Positions 61,801 through 64,000 of a DNA stretch of 64,000 nucleotides are shown here, in pieces (position 1 is the stretch's first letter; every line of letters starts with the position of its first letter). Origin of the DNA: Aquila chrysaetos chrysaetos (lineage: Eukaryota; Chordata; Aves; Accipitriformes; Accipitridae). The notes below the pieces were generated by a model. The model was not told the origin of the DNA and searched no databases. It saw nothing but the letters and a program-made list of their open reading frames with translations. The DNA lies in NCBI RefSeq assembly GCF_900496995.4, contig NC_044005.1, positions 25,797,363 through 25,861,362 of the forward strand, read 5' to 3'. Made by a program: the position numbers and the translations under genes.

Positions 61801-64000
61801 TTTGACAGAGCCCCCAAACTGGAATGGCTTAGGTAGGTGAGGAGAAGACCTGAAGCAGGAAAGGATTCCACACATAGAAGCCATAACACATGGGGTTTGC
61901 TTTGAGAGCAGATGGCTGAGTGCAAAGCTGAAAGGTTGTGATGCTAGCACAGCCCTGCCATGAAGGGATGGGTGCAATTAAATGCAAATCTCTTTCTTTT
62001 AATAAATCATATCAAAGGTGCTATTGTCAGAGACAGTGGCTGTAAGTCAAATGATTGTAGGAGATGTCCTGGTCAATAGTGTGAATTGAAATTGCAGGAA
62101 GGAGGGAAAGAACAGACACAGTTGAGGTCAGAGAGAAGACAATCAGTGAGCACTGTAGAGATCAGCACCTAGGTAGGACAGAAGCCAGGTAACTGTGCTG
62201 ACATACATATTACCTAGAGCACCATGTTGAGCTAATGAGGCTGGAGATCTTTGGGACCATGGCTGCTTGCATCCCACCAGCTTGGAGTGTGCACACCTCA
62301 GTAGTTGTGTCTTGTGATCAGATTCAGCTTGTGTGTCAAGACTGACATGGTAGATAGACTTTTGAACTTGCTTTGGTAGAGCGACTTACAAAAGACAGAG
62401 GTTACTTCTTGGAAGATCAGCCTGGTGGTGGGAGTAGCAACTGGTGGATTATTACTGTGCTAGAGACAACAAGGTGAATAACCACCAAGGTAAGGTCTGA
62501 GCATCTGTAAGTGCCAGACCTGGTCCAAGAGCCTCATAAGTCAAAAATACTCAGGCTAGCAGCTCTCTGTGTGGTCCCCTTTGGCTTCTCCTCCCACTTT
62601 GTGCCCTGTCAGCCTTGGATTGGTTTCACCTGCCTGTACAAACTTTCCCCAGCTGGCTCTGGAAGATTCAAGATGAATCTGGGGATGTCTAGTAGCAGAT
62701 TGAAGTAAAAAGAGATGCTTTCATTTTATTCTGCTGTTGAATCTTCTCCCACACATTGTTCCTCCTCCTTCTGCCTATCCCTCTCCCCTTAGCCTAAATT
62801 CTCAAGGTCAGTAGTGCTGCCCTGCTCTCCCTGCAGGCACAGTGGCAGCCAGTGAGCTCTGTGGCTGTTGCCTTCATCGTTTTATGGGCAAGATTATTCC
62901 CTCCTGCATCTCTTTTGCTTCTTGTTATGCAACTGTATTTCATGATTTGCTTTGCTACTGAGCTGTGCCTCACCACGGCCTGAGGGGGTAGCTTGAGAAG
63001 ACTGCTGGGAATGTTGCATGACTTCTGCTCCCACCTGAGGATGGGGACGGGAGCCTGGGGAAAAGAAGAGCTGTTACGGTCTGTGGTTTTGAGACTGGGG
63101 GCAAGGGGAAAGAAAGGGGATTAGCCAAGCCCAGGAGTCTGTATCTGAGGTGAGCAGGGAGCCTGAAGCAGCTAGATCAGAGTGGCGTTATTCATGAAGA
63201 CTCACAGACATAGATTGGAATTGAACAGGAGCACAAAGGGGGATTTGGGTTTGTTGGTACAGCAGCTGGGACAAAAACTGACAGTGCCACAGCAGCATGT
63301 GCAAAGCAGTCATCCCTGGGCCAGGCTGATGGGGTGTCCCTGGGGAAGGAGGGTTGTTCTCCAAGTGCCCTGAACCCTGAGTGCAGGTTGAGGGCCTGGC
63401 ATTTGCAAGCTTATTCCAAGTTCTGTCACGCTGTTTTATGAGATTGGGCAAGTTTCTTTCCTTGTGGGTAGACTGAAGCACTGAAGAAGTAAAGCCGACA
63501 CTTGGCAAGGGGAGTTATGAGTGTTGGTACTGTAACTTGAAGGGGCTGTAGATGACAATAGTGAGACCCACTGCAAATGAAAAACATTATAAATCTGTGC
63601 TGTTCCAAAGCACAGAAGAGCTTTATTGTCCTCTTTGCAGGTCAGTGAGTTTCTCCAGAAATCTGCCTCCCCTTTTTCCAAGTGGCCTACAGATGATTTT
63701 GGAGTAGTCTGTGCTGCTGACCTGATGGTTCTTCACTCATGAGAGCTCCAGGGACAGTCTTGTAGAAATCCAAGAACATCTCAGAAAAGAGCTGAGCTGC
63801 CAGGCTAGGTACATGGAGTCAAGGGAGTTGGGGACTATCAAAGGAAAGCCTCAGACCATGGAAACGTTTGCAGTGCTCAACCTCTTGATGCATCCTGGGG
63901 CTTCCTCATGCTTGAAGGCTCACAAAACACTTGTTCAAGAAGGGAGGTTTGCTTGTTTGTTTTTCCTTGTACTTTAAATCCTCTCTGGATTCCACTTGTG
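58875..64000. other. intergenic sequence, no gene recognised
   Basis: AT-rich DNA with short, non-conserved open frames on both strands. AATAAA motifs occur at several places (for example near 59414 and 60904) with no gene attached. I looked for neuroglobin, the next gene after POMT2 in human, and saw none of its globin motifs. There is no CpG island. Confidence 0.5.

Noticed and set aside
62511-62708. 65-codon open frame near the right end, considered as a neuroglobin exon
   Set aside because: No globin motif, no splice-site context and no CpG island nearby.

Overview
This is a gene-bearing vertebrate nuclear window, almost certainly from a bird and probably a neoavian one. Evidence: spliced genes with GT/AG introns, CpG-island promoters, short introns, TMED8-GSTZ1-POMT2 synteny (human 14q24.3, the avian chromosome 5 equivalent), and two solo LTRs of an ERVL-like type that I know to be common in neoavian genomes. 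No bacterial, viral-genome or CRISPR content was seen. I rebuilt gene models by hand from splice sites, reading phase and remembered protein families; no search was run.

Layout: (1) 1-790 holds the end of TMED8 (+), whose last coding exon (573-790) encodes the C-terminal part of the GOLD domain; its 3' UTR and intergenic DNA follow. (2) 7534-8044 is a solo LTR with a 5-bp target-site duplication. (3) 8920-17513 (+) is a 13-exon gene for a 619-residue protein with a long unrecognised N-terminal half and about five kelch blades at the C-terminus. It starts in a CpG island, ends with a poly(A) signal 70 bases after the stop, and carries an ERVL-like solo LTR in an intron. I cannot name it, and as far as I recall nothing like it lies between TMED8 and GSTZ1 in human. 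(4) 18821-27959 (-) is a complete 9-exon GSTZ1 (217 residues), tail-to-tail with the kelch gene. (5) 27690-28860 is a CpG island from which GSTZ1 (-) and POMT2 (+) diverge, with 226 bp between the start codons and two tandem ZNF143-like motifs. (6) 28186-53874 (+) is a complete 21-exon POMT2 (748 residues) with an antisense ERVL-like LTR in intron 11. (7) 53875-64000 is POMT2 3' UTR followed by intergenic sequence; neuroglobin, the next gene in human, is not seen.

Functionally these are unrelated housekeeping genes: TMED8 (GOLD-domain trafficking-family protein), GSTZ1 (tyrosine catabolism) and POMT2 (protein O-mannosylation in the ER). The kelch gene is the unusual element. Its 13 exons keep phase throughout, which argues for a real, functional gene rather than a relic.
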